Below the pieces are notes generated by a model. It was not told the origin of the DNA. It was given only the letters and a program-made list of their open reading frames with translations, and searched no databases. Below, one piece after another: positions 35,920 to 44,725 of a DNA stretch of 64,000 bases. Every line of letters starts with the position of its first letter. The first letter of the stretch is position 1. Position numbers and translations under genes: made by a program. The stretch comes from Roseburia sp. CAG:10041_57 (GTDB taxonomy: Bacteria; Bacillota; Clostridia; Lachnospirales; Lachnospiraceae), in assembly GCA_001916965.1 (NCBI GenBank), contig MNTL01000051.1:1-64000 (forward strand), written 5' to 3'.

Positions 35920-37278
35920 CTACAGGAAAATATATTTACATACAAACAATACTGCAAGAATGTACATCAGAGGTGTTACTTTCTTAGCCTTGCCACAGCA
36001 TACGTGGATGATCACATAAGAGATAACACCAATCGCAATACCTTCTGAAATGCTGTATGCCAAAGGCATAGCGATCATGCACAGATATGCGGGAATTGCT
36101 TCTGCAAGATCGTCAAAATCAATCTTTACTACAGAAGATACCATCAGGAATCCTACAAAGATCAGTGCAGGAGCTGTAGCAAATCCCGGGATTGCTGTGA
36201 AAATAGGAGCAAAGAGAATGGCAACCAGGAATAACAGACCTGTTACTACAGAAGCCAGACCTGTTCTTGCACCGGCACCAACACCTGCTGAACTTTCTAC
36301 GAAAGTGGTTGTTGTAGAAGTACCGAATACTGCACCTGCTGTCGTAGCGATAGCATCTGCAAGAAGTGCCTGCTTGATATGTGGCAGCTTCTCATCCTTA
36401 TCCAGCATGTCAGCCTTGGTAGATACACCTACCAGAGTACCAATGGTATCAAAAATATCTACAAAGAGAAAAGATAACAAAACGACAACGAAGTTCGCGA
36501 TGCTTACACCTTTGAAATCTACCTTAAAGCACTGTCCAAAGGTCTTGCCAATTGCAGTAAAATCTGTAAGGGCGAAAGTAGGATATAAGGAATAGAATCC
36601 ATTCTCTACATCTACTGTATAGATATTGGTTGCCTGACAAATCATGCCAAGAATCCAGGTAATCAGAATGCCAAGAAGGATAGAGCCCTTTACGTTCTTC
36701 ACATACAGAATTGCCGTGATCATCAAGCCGATCAATGCCAGAAGTGCACAGATTCCCAATGTATGGAAGTTACCTCTGAAATTTACATACGTCAGAAGTG
36801 TGGAATCACTGTTCACAATAATATGTGCTCCCTGCAAACCTACGAAAGCAATAAAGATACCGATTCCTGCGCTGACACCTTTCTTCAATGTACTGGGAAT
36901 CGCATTAAAAATCGCCTCACGTACATTGGTCAGTGAAAGTGCAATAAAGACAATACCTTCTGCAAATACTGCCATTAGCGCTACTCTCCAGTCATATCCC
37001 ATGGCACCACATACTGTATATGCAAAATATGCATTCAGTCCCATACCAGGTGCCAGTGCGAATGGATAATTCGCCATCAGTGCCATTGCAAGAGTACCAA
37101 CAAAAGATGCCAGACAGGTAGCGATCAGAACTGCTGTCGCATCCATTCCCGCTGCGGAGAGCAGATTAGGATTTACCGCCAGAATATACGCCATTGTCAT
37201 GAATGTCGTAATACCACCAATTACCTCTGTCTTTACAGTGGTGTTGTTTTCCTTGAGCTTAAATAATTTCTCAATCAT
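35920..37278 (-). CDS. NCS2-family purine permease (guanine/hypoxanthine)
   Basis: The 452-residue protein has about 13 membrane helices and the AzgA/PbuG-type signatures TEVIGGITTFMTMAYILAVNP, ALAPGMGLNAYFAYTVCGAMGY, FLFVDIFDTIGTLVGV and a TTTTFVESSAGVGAGARTGL loop. It imports hypoxanthine, guanine or adenine with protons. The gap to the upstream GH3-like gene is only 30 bases, so no purine riboswitch precedes it and the two may be one transcript. Confidence 0.9.
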   Translation of the reverse strand: MIEKLFKLKENNTTVKTEVIGGITTFMTMAYILAVNPNLLSAAGMDATAVLIATCLASFVGTLAMALMANYPFALAPGMGLNAYFAYTVCGAMGYDWRVALMAVFAEGIVFIALSLTNVREAIFNAIPSTLKKGVSAGIGIFIAFVGLQGAHIIVNSDSTLLTYVNFRGNFHTLGICALLALIGLMITAILYVKNVKGSILLGILITWILGMICQATNIYTVDVENGFYSLYPTFALTDFTAIGKTFGQCFKVDFKGVSIANFVVVLLSFLFVDIFDTIGTLVGVSTKADMLDKDEKLPHIKQALLADAIATTAGAVFGTSTTTTFVESSAGVGAGARTGLASVVTGLLFLVAILFAPIFTAIPGFATAPALIFVGFLMVSSVVKIDFDDLAEAIPAYLCMIAMPLAYSISEGIAIGVISYVIIHVCCGKAKKVTPLMYILAVLFVCKYIFL

Positions 37279-37308
37279 GTTAAGTCCCCCATTTAAAAAT
37301 ATTTAATA

Positions 37309-38595
37309 TCACTGAACATTGTTCAGAGTATTTTTGTATTTTACACGATAGATTCTGTAGAGAGATTCCTGAATCCTCTCTTCTGTAATCGTTCCGGCTG
37401 ACACTGCATCCAGCACACCCTGATATGCCTTACTGAAATCTGCAGGACACAACAGAATATCCGCACCTGCCACAATAGCAGCCACTGCCGCATCGCCATC
37501 TGAATACCTGGCAGTAATTGCGCTGTCTCCTAACATATCTGTCATAACGATTCCATTATATCCAAGTGTTCCTCTGAGCACATCTGTAATCATTGTCCCT
37601 GATAAGGAACAAGGTGTGTCATCCCCTGTTATCTCCGGTGCAGATACGTTAGACACCATAATACAGTCTGCTCCATTCTGAATTGCAGACTGGAAGGTCA
37701 GGAAATCACTGTTCTTCATCTCTTCCAGTGATTTGGACACTTTACCATCTGTTACAGCACCTTCTCCTGGAAAAGTCAGCAGTACTGCGCTGACTTCACG
37801 CTCCTGTAAGGACTGCACGGCTGCATTTACCAATGGTGCTGCTGTCGCTCCATCACTGCCAAAGGTTCTTCCCTGTAAGCTGCTGTTGCCCTGTTCGGAT
37901 ACGATATCTGCCACTGGTGCCAGATCCATGTTGATTCCAAAGGCTGCAAGTTTGGTTGCAATCGCACCATAAGCCTCTCTTACACTGTCTGTATCTGTCA
38001 GCTCAGATGCTTTCGCTGTTGATTCTATACCAAAACCGATACTGTCTCCACATTCTGCGCGTACCGCCAGAAAAAGAGGATATTTTGAGTAGCTTCTGGT
38101 ATTGGTCATCATCTCCAGGAACTGATTATCCGACTGATAATTTGCAGAGGAATAGAGCAATCCTCCCACCGGATTCTCTGTCAATGCATTCTTCGTACCT
38201 TCGCCTGCCTGAACTGCCTTACCGACACCGGTAATAGACTCAGGAGTGACCATGAACATACCGGCAACCTTCTCTTCCAGTGTCATATCCTGTAAAAGTG
38301 CATCTACCAGCTCGTCCAGCGGATTATCCTCAGGCTCTGCCTCCTGTGTAACATCTTCTGCTGTACTGGATTCAATTACAGCTGTCTCATGCTCCACATT
38401 GGTCTCTGCTTCCTGCAAGGCCTCTGCTACTTTATCATTATACTGATTCATGTGCTGAATCAGTGCCTTAATCCCGATTACAGCCCCGGTTGTCAGTGCA
38501 CCTACTGCAATAACCAGAGTCAGATATGCTGCGATCTGGCTTCTGATACGTCTTCTTCTTCTTTTCTCACGACTTGTTAATTCTTTTTTATCCAT
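37309..38595 (-). CDS. GH3 (NagZ-like) membrane-anchored protein with altered active site
   Basis: The 428-residue protein has a basic cytoplasmic N-terminus, one membrane helix (about 20-45), an acidic linker (55-95) and a GH3 barrel (about 98-425). Family landmarks are present: MTLEEKVAGMF, NPVGGLLY, NMDLAPVADI, RTFGSD, FPGEG (275-279) and IVMTDML with the nucleophile position Asp 353. Catalytic landmarks are changed, however. The DEEGG substrate motif reads VRAECGDS, the KHFPGHG motif reads LTFPGEG, and the Asp-x-His dyad reads DGK. It is thus probably a non-hydrolytic or altered-specificity relative of beta-N-acetylhexosaminidases acting at the cell surface. Confidence 0.75.
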   Translation of the reverse strand: MDKKELTSREKRRRRRIRSQIAAYLTLVIAVGALTTGAVIGIKALIQHMNQYNDKVAEALQEAETNVEHETAVIESSTAEDVTQEAEPEDNPLDELVDALLQDMTLEEKVAGMFMVTPESITGVGKAVQAGEGTKNALTENPVGGLLYSSANYQSDNQFLEMMTNTRSYSKYPLFLAVRAECGDSIGFGIESTAKASELTDTDSVREAYGAIATKLAAFGINMDLAPVADIVSEQGNSSLQGRTFGSDGATAAPLVNAAVQSLQEREVSAVLLTFPGEGAVTDGKVSKSLEEMKNSDFLTFQSAIQNGADCIMVSNVSAPEITGDDTPCSLSGTMITDVLRGTLGYNGIVMTDMLGDSAITARYSDGDAAVAAIVAGADILLCPADFSKAYQGVLDAVSAGTITEERIQESLYRIYRVKYKNTLNNVQ

Positions 38596-38750
38596 ACTAT
38601 TCCTTTATTTCACCTATGCATTACTATTCAATCATACTTTGGTACTATTTATATAGCTCATTATTTTCAGTATAACATATTATGGCATAAAATTGTGTAT
38701 ATTTCATGTATTTTTGTGCCGATTACCTTATCATTATTTTCCAGCGCCAA

Positions 38751-38778
38751 AAAAGGAGGCTGTTACGCCTCCCTTTTC
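38751..38778 (-). terminator. glyA terminator
   Basis: GGAGGC and GCCTCC form a stem with loop TGTTAC, extended by A/T pairs, with TTTTTTGG following on the minus strand. Confidence 0.85.
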
Positions 38779-38797
38779 CTGTCAGGTATAATACAGA

Positions 38798-40036
38798 TTA
38801 GATCAAAGGATACTTATCTGTTAATTTCTGTACGATTGCTCTTGCTGCCGGAATACCTGCTTCCTGCTCCTTGATCACAGTCGCGATAGCTTCTGCGATC
38901 AGATCCATATCATCTTCCTTCATGCCACGGCTTGTAACTGCCGGAGTTCCCAGTCTGACACCTGATGTAACGAATGGAGACTTGGGATCATTAGGAATGG
39001 TATTCTTATTGCAGGTAATATGTGCTTCATCAAGCATCTTCTCTACAGCCTTACCTGTCAGATCATAAGTAGTCAGATCCACAAGCATCAGATGATTATC
39101 TGTACCGCCTGATACGATCTTGATGCCTCTGTCAATCAAGCCCTTGCACAGAGCCTGTGCATTATTGATGATCTGCTGCTGATATACCTTGAAGTCATCA
39201 GAAAGAGCTTCCTTGAAGCATACTGCCTTACCAGCGATCACATGCATCAACGGACCACCCTGAATACCGGGGAAAATTGCTTTATTGAAGTTATACTTCT
39301 CAGCAGCTTCCTTATTTGCAAGGATCATGCCGCCTCTTGGTCCTCTCAGTGTCTTATGCGTTGTTGTGGTAACAACATCTGCATAAGGGATTGGGCTTGG
39401 ATGAAGACCTGCGGCTACCAGACCTGCAATATGCGCCATGTCTACCATCAATACAGCACCTACTTCATCCGCTACTTCTCTGAATTTCTTAAAATCAATG
39501 GTTCTTGCATAAGCGCTGGCGCCTGCAATGATCATCTTAGGCTTACATTCCAGAGCCAGTTCTCTCATTCTGTCGTAATCCAGGAAACCATTATCATCTA
39601 CACCATAAGGTACTACCTTAAAATATTTACCGGATATATTCACTGGTGAACCATGTGTCAGATGTCCGCCGTGATCCAGATTCATGCCCATAATGGTATC
39701 ACCGGGATTCAACACTGCAAACTGCACTGCCAGATTAGCCTGTGCACCGGAATGAGGCTGTACATTTGCGTAATCACAGCCAAAGAGCTCTTTTGCACGC
39801 TCAATAGCAAGGTTCTCTACAACATCTACACACTCACAGCCGCCATAATATCTCTTTCCGGGATATCCTTCTGCATATTTATTTGTCAAAGGGCTTCCCA
39901 TTGCTGCCATAACAGCCTTGCTTACCCAGTTCTCAGAAGCAATCAATTCAATATGACTATTCTGTCTTTTCTGTTCTGCAACGATCGCATCTGCAATTTC
40001 CGGGTCTACCTTTTTCACTTCATCCAATGAATACAT
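38798..40036 (-). CDS. glyA: Serine hydroxymethyltransferase
   Basis: The 412-residue PLP enzyme interconverts serine and glycine and feeds one-carbon units to tetrahydrofolate. Signatures are HIELIASENWVSKAVMAAMGSPLTNKYAEGYPGKRYYGG, VQPHSGAQANLAV, MVDMAHIAGLVAAGLHPSP and the PLP lysine in TTTTHKTLRGPRGG (about 225). GTGGAGG precedes ATG 40036. It is monocistronic, with a near-consensus promoter. Confidence 0.97.
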   Translation of the reverse strand: MYSLDEVKKVDPEIADAIVAEQKRQNSHIELIASENWVSKAVMAAMGSPLTNKYAEGYPGKRYYGGCECVDVVENLAIERAKELFGCDYANVQPHSGAQANLAVQFAVLNPGDTIMGMNLDHGGHLTHGSPVNISGKYFKVVPYGVDDNGFLDYDRMRELALECKPKMIIAGASAYARTIDFKKFREVADEVGAVLMVDMAHIAGLVAAGLHPSPIPYADVVTTTTHKTLRGPRGGMILANKEAAEKYNFNKAIFPGIQGGPLMHVIAGKAVCFKEALSDDFKVYQQQIINNAQALCKGLIDRGIKIVSGGTDNHLMLVDLTTYDLTGKAVEKMLDEAHITCNKNTIPNDPKSPFVTSGVRLGTPAVTSRGMKEDDMDLIAEAIATVIKEQEAGIPAARAIVQKLTDKYPLI

Positions 40037-40151
40037 GCCAATTCCTCCACTCTTATCTTCTGGTTCAATATACCATATTGCAGATAGTGTCTGTTTTGTG
40101 CGTTCTGCAAGTCATCACTTCATAGCAATACAGTATTAAACTTTAAACTAG

Positions 40152-40180
40152 ATTATAATAAGAAATACGTACTTTGACAA
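40152..40180 (-). promoter_or_regulatory. glyA sigma-A promoter
   Basis: TTGTCA (complement 40175-40180), a 17-base spacer, then consensus TATAAT (complement 40152-40157). The leader of about 105 bases shows no glycine or folate riboswitch signature that I can recognise. Confidence 0.75.
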
Positions 40181-40186
40181 GTCTTT

Positions 40187-41212
40187 TTAATTAAAATGGA
40201 AAATACGCTGGCAGATTTTGTATCCATCTACAGATATCTTCCTTCCGCCTTTGCCCGGAAGATTCATGGCATTGCCAAGAAGACCATAACGAAGTCTTGC
40301 CCAGAGCCATTTATCTTTGTCTTTAATATATGCCCAGAGTTCCTTCTTCTTCTCCAGATTCTCTTCCAGCTCAGACCGAATCAGCAATACGGAAGAGATT
40401 GTAGTAATAATATCAAGGTAGTTGCGCATATATCTCTTTACCTTCACATTGGCATGAATCCGGGGCATCTCCTCTACATAGTAATCTACCATCAGCTTGT
40501 TTACCTTAATCTGCTGGTCGATACGTCCTATCATGACCTTCTCATTTACAGACTGGTCTGCTCTTCCTATATAATAACGATAGAAATTCACATCCAGATA
40601 ATACATGGTCTTCACATATGGCAGTGGATTGAATACAAAGATGTTATCCACATAAAAGGTATGCTCAGGCAGTTGTAATCCACATTCTCTGAGCAGATTG
40701 GTACGATAGATAACAGAATGCATCAGAATATACTGTCCCACTCTGAAATGCTTCACATCTTTCCAGGTAAATATCTGATCCTTGGGCAGTGCATGGTGAT
40801 ATTTCATCACCTTCTTGCGCTCTTCTCCCTCTTTCTCATATACGAAATTGCTGATCAGCATATCCAGGGATTTACCATCTCTGATGATTTCCCTGAGTAC
40901 GCTCAGTATCTGCATATAGGCGCTCTGATTTACCCAGTCATCACTGTCCACGACCTTGTAGAAAAGTCCTGCTGCATTCTGGATTCCCGCATTTACGGCA
41001 GAGCCATGACCGCCATTTTCTTTGTTGATGACTTTGACCATGCTTGGGAACCGTTCTCTGTATTCCTCTGCAATATCCTTCGTATTGTCTGTGGAACCAT
41101 CATTCACTATCAGGATCTCCACATCTTCGCCCCCCGGCAGAAGCGAATCTATACAACGTCTCATATATGCTGCTGAATTGTAGCAGGGGATTGCAATTGA
41201 TAATAATTTCAT
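40187..41212 (-). CDS. Family 2 glycosyltransferase
   Basis: The 341-residue protein has a GT-A fold N-terminus: LSIAIPCYNSAAYMRRCIDSLLPG, ILIVNDGSTDNTK, NGGHGSAVNAGI and the metal-binding VVDSDDW (about 92-98). The C-terminal 230 residues are helical and basic, as in small surface-polysaccharide transferases without membrane helices. The donor and acceptor cannot be told. It overlaps the mutY stop by four bases (ATGA) and is the last gene of its operon. Confidence 0.86.
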   Translation of the reverse strand: MKLLSIAIPCYNSAAYMRRCIDSLLPGGEDVEILIVNDGSTDNTKDIAEEYRERFPSMVKVINKENGGHGSAVNAGIQNAAGLFYKVVDSDDWVNQSAYMQILSVLREIIRDGKSLDMLISNFVYEKEGEERKKVMKYHHALPKDQIFTWKDVKHFRVGQYILMHSVIYRTNLLRECGLQLPEHTFYVDNIFVFNPLPYVKTMYYLDVNFYRYYIGRADQSVNEKVMIGRIDQQIKVNKLMVDYYVEEMPRIHANVKVKRYMRNYLDIITTISSVLLIRSELEENLEKKKELWAYIKDKDKWLWARLRYGLLGNAMNLPGKGGRKISVDGYKICQRIFHFN

Positions 41213-42306
41213 GTCAGGTCTCCTTTCACCTTCTCACTGCCCTGTCTGATCTGCAGATATTTAGTATATGCCGCATATGCAGATGGAATGGCATAACGAG
41301 CCTCTGCCTCTTCCCTGTCTACAAAGATCAGACCATTGTCCTGACTGGTACGCTCCAGTTCATCCACTCTCACAGCGTAACCTGTCATATGCCATTCTTT
41401 ATGTGTAAATATATGCTTACTGTCTTCCAGTCTCTGTATTCGCAGGGCATGCAGTCCCAGAGTCCCTAGGTATTCCAGCACAGAATCTTCATTCTGTGTT
41501 CCTTCTATCCATGGGAACTCATACATACCTGCAAGCAGTCCCTTGTCAGGGCGCTTCTGCAAGGCTGCTTTCTGTGCATCCTGCAATACCAGTATTGTCT
41601 TGTACTCAATGGTGCGTGCCTTCTTGGGTGACTTCTTTGGATACTCCGTCATACAACGGTTCTGATATGCCCTGCAAAAGTCATTCCACGGACACTCACT
41701 GCACTTTGGCTCTCCATTTGGAATACAGACCATAGCGCCAAGCTCCATCAGTGCCTGATTAAAAGCACCGCATCGCCCCTTTGGCATAATTGCGGTAAGA
41801 TCCTGTTCCACACTCTTACGTACCTTCGCCTGCATGATATCACGATCATCCATGCGGACTCTGGATATGACTCTTAATACATTGCCGTCTACTGCCGGTA
41901 CAGGCTTGCCATAGGCAATGGATGCCACTGCTCCCGCGGTATAGCTGCCGATTCCCGCCAGGGAACACAGCTGCTCGTAATCATCAGGAATCACACCATG
42001 ATACTGTTCCATGATCTGTCCCGCTGCCTTCCCCATATTGCGGACACGATTATAATATCCAAGCCCCTCCCATAGCTTCAGGAGCGTTTCTTCCGGCGCT
42101 GCTGCCAGTGCCTCTACTGTGGGCAGCGCATTCATAAACCTCTCATAATAGGGCTTAACCGCCTCTACCCTGGTCTGTTGGAGCATGATCTCCGATACCC
42201 ACACACGATATGCTGTCGGTTCTTCTCTCCACGGCAGTATTCTTGCATGGGAGCCAAACCACGTAAGTAGCGGTTCTACAATCTGTTCCAGCTCAAATGA
42301 GTCCAT
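41209..42306 (-). CDS. mutY: A/G-specific adenine glycosylase
   Basis: The 365-residue base-excision enzyme removes adenine opposite 8-oxoguanine. The helix-hairpin-helix glycosylase domain shows WVSEIMLQQTRVEAVKPYYERFM (catalytic Glu), LWEGLGYYNRVRNM, LAGIGSYTAGAVASIAYGKPVPAVDGNVLRV (catalytic Asp) and the 4Fe-4S loop CSECPWNDFC. A C-terminal NUDIX-like domain (about 230-350) recognises oxoG. It is unusual only in being inside a glycosyltransferase operon. Confidence 0.96.
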   Translation of the reverse strand: MDSFELEQIVEPLLTWFGSHARILPWREEPTAYRVWVSEIMLQQTRVEAVKPYYERFMNALPTVEALAAAPEETLLKLWEGLGYYNRVRNMGKAAGQIMEQYHGVIPDDYEQLCSLAGIGSYTAGAVASIAYGKPVPAVDGNVLRVISRVRMDDRDIMQAKVRKSVEQDLTAIMPKGRCGAFNQALMELGAMVCIPNGEPKCSECPWNDFCRAYQNRCMTEYPKKSPKKARTIEYKTILVLQDAQKAALQKRPDKGLLAGMYEFPWIEGTQNEDSVLEYLGTLGLHALRIQRLEDSKHIFTHKEWHMTGYAVRVDELERTSQDNGLIFVDREEAEARYAIPSAYAAYTKYLQIRQGSEKVKGDLT

Positions 42307-42325
42307 ATTTATTACCTTCGTCTTT

Positions 42326-43813
42326 CTATCTCAGTCGATTGCATTCAAAGCGTTCCATAGTCAACAGACAGTTCAGCACCTCCTGATAACGCTGTTCAAT
42401 ATCGCCGTCTTTTACTTCAATATCCAGACTGACCGCCATGGTATCAATCATGGAATCTGTAATTGCAGCATGAAGATTATTTAGAATCTCCAGCTTTTTC
42501 TCATAGGAATCTGCTTCCAGAAAAGCCAGAAGTCCTGCATCAAGCTGAAATTCTTCCTGCTTTTCTTCTTCATATACGGATGTGCTTTCTTTCTTCTCCG
42601 GTTCCGCCGGTGTATTGTATACACTGCTTGCATGAATCCCTGCCGGCGCTTTGCCCTGATAGATCTCCACACCCTTCTTGAATCGGCGAAGACCATCCTC
42701 AATGACAGAATGTGCACATGCAATATTCAGTCTTACGAAGCTGTCGCCATTTCCTCTGTACTGATATCCCCCTGTCAGGAAAAGCCCGGTATTCTTTCGG
42801 ATGGAATCAGCGAACTCCTGCGAATCAGAGGTAACTGCAGAGCAGTCCAGCCATAGCAGATACGTTGCATCCTCTGATACTACCTGAATCTGTGGCAGTT
42901 CTTTTGCAAAGTATTCTTTTACAATTGTCTTGCCCTGATTGATATATTCCCTGAGCTGATCCAGCCATTCCCCACCCTGGGTAAAAGCTGCGATTGCCGC
43001 AGTTACGGCAAATACATTAGGCTCTGCTACTTCATCTGTGTTGATGGCTCTCCATACCTTATGACGCAGATATGGATTGGGCACTACGATAGCTGCTGTC
43101 TGGATTCCCGCCATATTGAAAGTCTTGGTTGGTGCAATACAGGTGATGGAATTGTCACAGCAAGTCTCATTCACAGATGCAAAAGGCGTATATTCAAAGC
43201 CCGGCATTGTCAGGTCACAGTGAATCTCATCTGAGAGTACAAGCACATGATGCTTTGCGCACAGTTCTCCGATATGCGCCAGAGTCTCTTTATCCCAGAT
43301 CTTACCTACCGGATTGTGAGGATTGCACAGAATCATGAGAGAAGTCTGCGGATTGGCAAGCTTCTTCTCCAGATCTGCATAATCAATATGATATTTATGA
43401 TTTTCATATACAAGTGGGCATTCCAGTACATTACGTCCGTTATTCAGAATAGAATTATAGAACGTATTGTATACAGGCGTCATGACCAGCACATTTTCTC
43501 CCGGTGTAGTCAGCTTACGTACCGTGCTGGAGATTGCAGGGATAACACCTGTACAGAACATGATCCAGTCATTCTCTATCTGTATGTGATGTCTGTCTCT
43601 CCACCAGTTGATATAGGCATCGTTCCATTCCTTAGGAACATCTGTATAGCCATACACTCCATGCTCCAGCCTCTTTCTCATGGCATCCATGATCTGAGGT
43701 GCAGTCTGGAAATCCATATCAGCCACCCACATGGGCAGTTCTCCTGGCTCTACCTCCCATTTAATGGAATAAGTGCCTCTTCTGTCTACAACACGGTCAA
43801 AATCATACTTCAT
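42326..43813 (-). CDS. MalY/PatB-type PLP C-S lyase with extra C-terminal domain
   Basis: The 495-residue protein has a fold-type I aminotransferase part (1-388): YDFDRVVDRRGTYSIKWE, MWVADMDFQTAPQI, YGYTDVP, NPHNPVGKIW, LSDEIHCDL and the PLP lysine in APTKTFNMAGIQ. MalY/PatB enzymes cleave cystathionine or other C-S bonds. It is about 100 residues longer than usual: after a Glu-rich linker (about 400-430) comes a small helical domain (about 432-495; YEKKLEILNNLHAAITDSM, then ERFECNRLR). AGGAGG before the start lies in the end of the DUF3737 gene, which it overlaps by 11 bases. Confidence 0.85.
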   Translation of the reverse strand: MKYDFDRVVDRRGTYSIKWEVEPGELPMWVADMDFQTAPQIMDAMRKRLEHGVYGYTDVPKEWNDAYINWWRDRHHIQIENDWIMFCTGVIPAISSTVRKLTTPGENVLVMTPVYNTFYNSILNNGRNVLECPLVYENHKYHIDYADLEKKLANPQTSLMILCNPHNPVGKIWDKETLAHIGELCAKHHVLVLSDEIHCDLTMPGFEYTPFASVNETCCDNSITCIAPTKTFNMAGIQTAAIVVPNPYLRHKVWRAINTDEVAEPNVFAVTAAIAAFTQGGEWLDQLREYINQGKTIVKEYFAKELPQIQVVSEDATYLLWLDCSAVTSDSQEFADSIRKNTGLFLTGGYQYRGNGDSFVRLNIACAHSVIEDGLRRFKKGVEIYQGKAPAGIHASSVYNTPAEPEKKESTSVYEEEKQEEFQLDAGLLAFLEADSYEKKLEILNNLHAAITDSMIDTMAVSLDIEVKDGDIEQRYQEVLNCLLTMERFECNRLR

Positions 43814-44696
43814 GTATATTTCCTCCTGTTACGAACCTATGCGTCTCCTTGCCAATCCCGTTAGTGCATGTAATAACAGTCTTTGCAGGATCTACTCTGT
43901 CCTTCTCCATGATCAGTTCATCTATATGGTCAGCCTGAATGGTACCCGATGCCGGATTAAATACACTGTCAATAGAGCCTGTGATCTGTGCATCTACAGA
44001 AGCATATTCAAAAGCCAGCGTCGTATTGATAAGCTTACAATTCTTCATCACCAGATTATCAATGTAACACATACCCTGCAGACTTTCAATCGTACAGTTG
44101 ATCAATGTCAGGTTCTTTGCATTCCATCCCAGGTATTCTCCTGAAATAAAGGAATCATATACTGTTACATTTTCACTGTTCCAAAATGCATCCTTGGACA
44201 ACATTCTTGCATTGTGCACTTCCACATTTTTCACACCATCGAAGCTGTAATTACCATCCAGTTCAAAGTCGCAGATAACCATATCACTACAGTTCATGGC
44301 GAAATAATCGCCTCTTGCCATGACCTGCTCCATTGTGACATTCTGACAGTTCCATAAAGTCTCTGATGCATACGGGAAGGATACCTTGTTAAGCTTCACC
44401 CCATTGCATCTTCTGAAATTCTTAGGAGCTTCTACAATCGTATTCTCCAGACTGATATTATCTGTATACCAGATACCTGCTCTTGCCATATCAAAGAGTG
44501 TACTGTCTTTTATCGTAATATTCTTACTGTACCACAGCGGATATTTCCATCTGAATAGACACTGTACCAGGTCAATATCTGAGCTTTCTTTCAGTGGTGA
44601 CTCCCCATCTGCAAATACGGACTCACTGATCTTCATATCTTTTGCGTGAAAAAGGGCACGCTCCCCTGTAAAATAACCTCTTGTAATTTCTTCCAT
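43803..44696 (-). CDS. DUF3737 right-handed beta-helix protein
   Basis: The 297-residue protein is built of short beta-helix coils with repeating N-x-T/S-x-x-[DN] phrases (WYSKNITIKDSTLFD, WYTDNISLENTIVEA, WNCQNVTMEQVMARGD, WNSENVTVYDSFISGE, WNAKNLTLINCTIES). I recognise it as DUF3737, often next to PatB/MalY-like genes in Firmicutes. Function is not known. The overlap with the MalY-type gene suggests coupled translation. ATG 44696 is chosen, with AAAGGTG six bases upstream; a GTG three codons earlier is less likely. Confidence 0.75.
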   Translation of the reverse strand: MEEITRGYFTGERALFHAKDMKISESVFADGESPLKESSDIDLVQCLFRWKYPLWYSKNITIKDSTLFDMARAGIWYTDNISLENTIVEAPKNFRRCNGVKLNKVSFPYASETLWNCQNVTMEQVMARGDYFAMNCSDMVICDFELDGNYSFDGVKNVEVHNARMLSKDAFWNSENVTVYDSFISGEYLGWNAKNLTLINCTIESLQGMCYIDNLVMKNCKLINTTLAFEYASVDAQITGSIDSVFNPASGTIQADHIDELIMEKDRVDPAKTVITCTNGIGKETHRFVTGGNIHEV

Positions 44697-44725
44697 TTTA
44701 AACACCTTTATTCTTTCTTCCTAAG

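Noticed and set aside
37279..37308. Purine riboswitch before the NCS2 permease
   Set aside because: Only 30 bases separate it from the upstream gene, too short for an aptamer.
40037..40145. Glycine or tetrahydrofolate riboswitch before glyA
   Set aside because: The leader of about 105 bases lacks the conserved motifs of either class as far as I can tell by eye.
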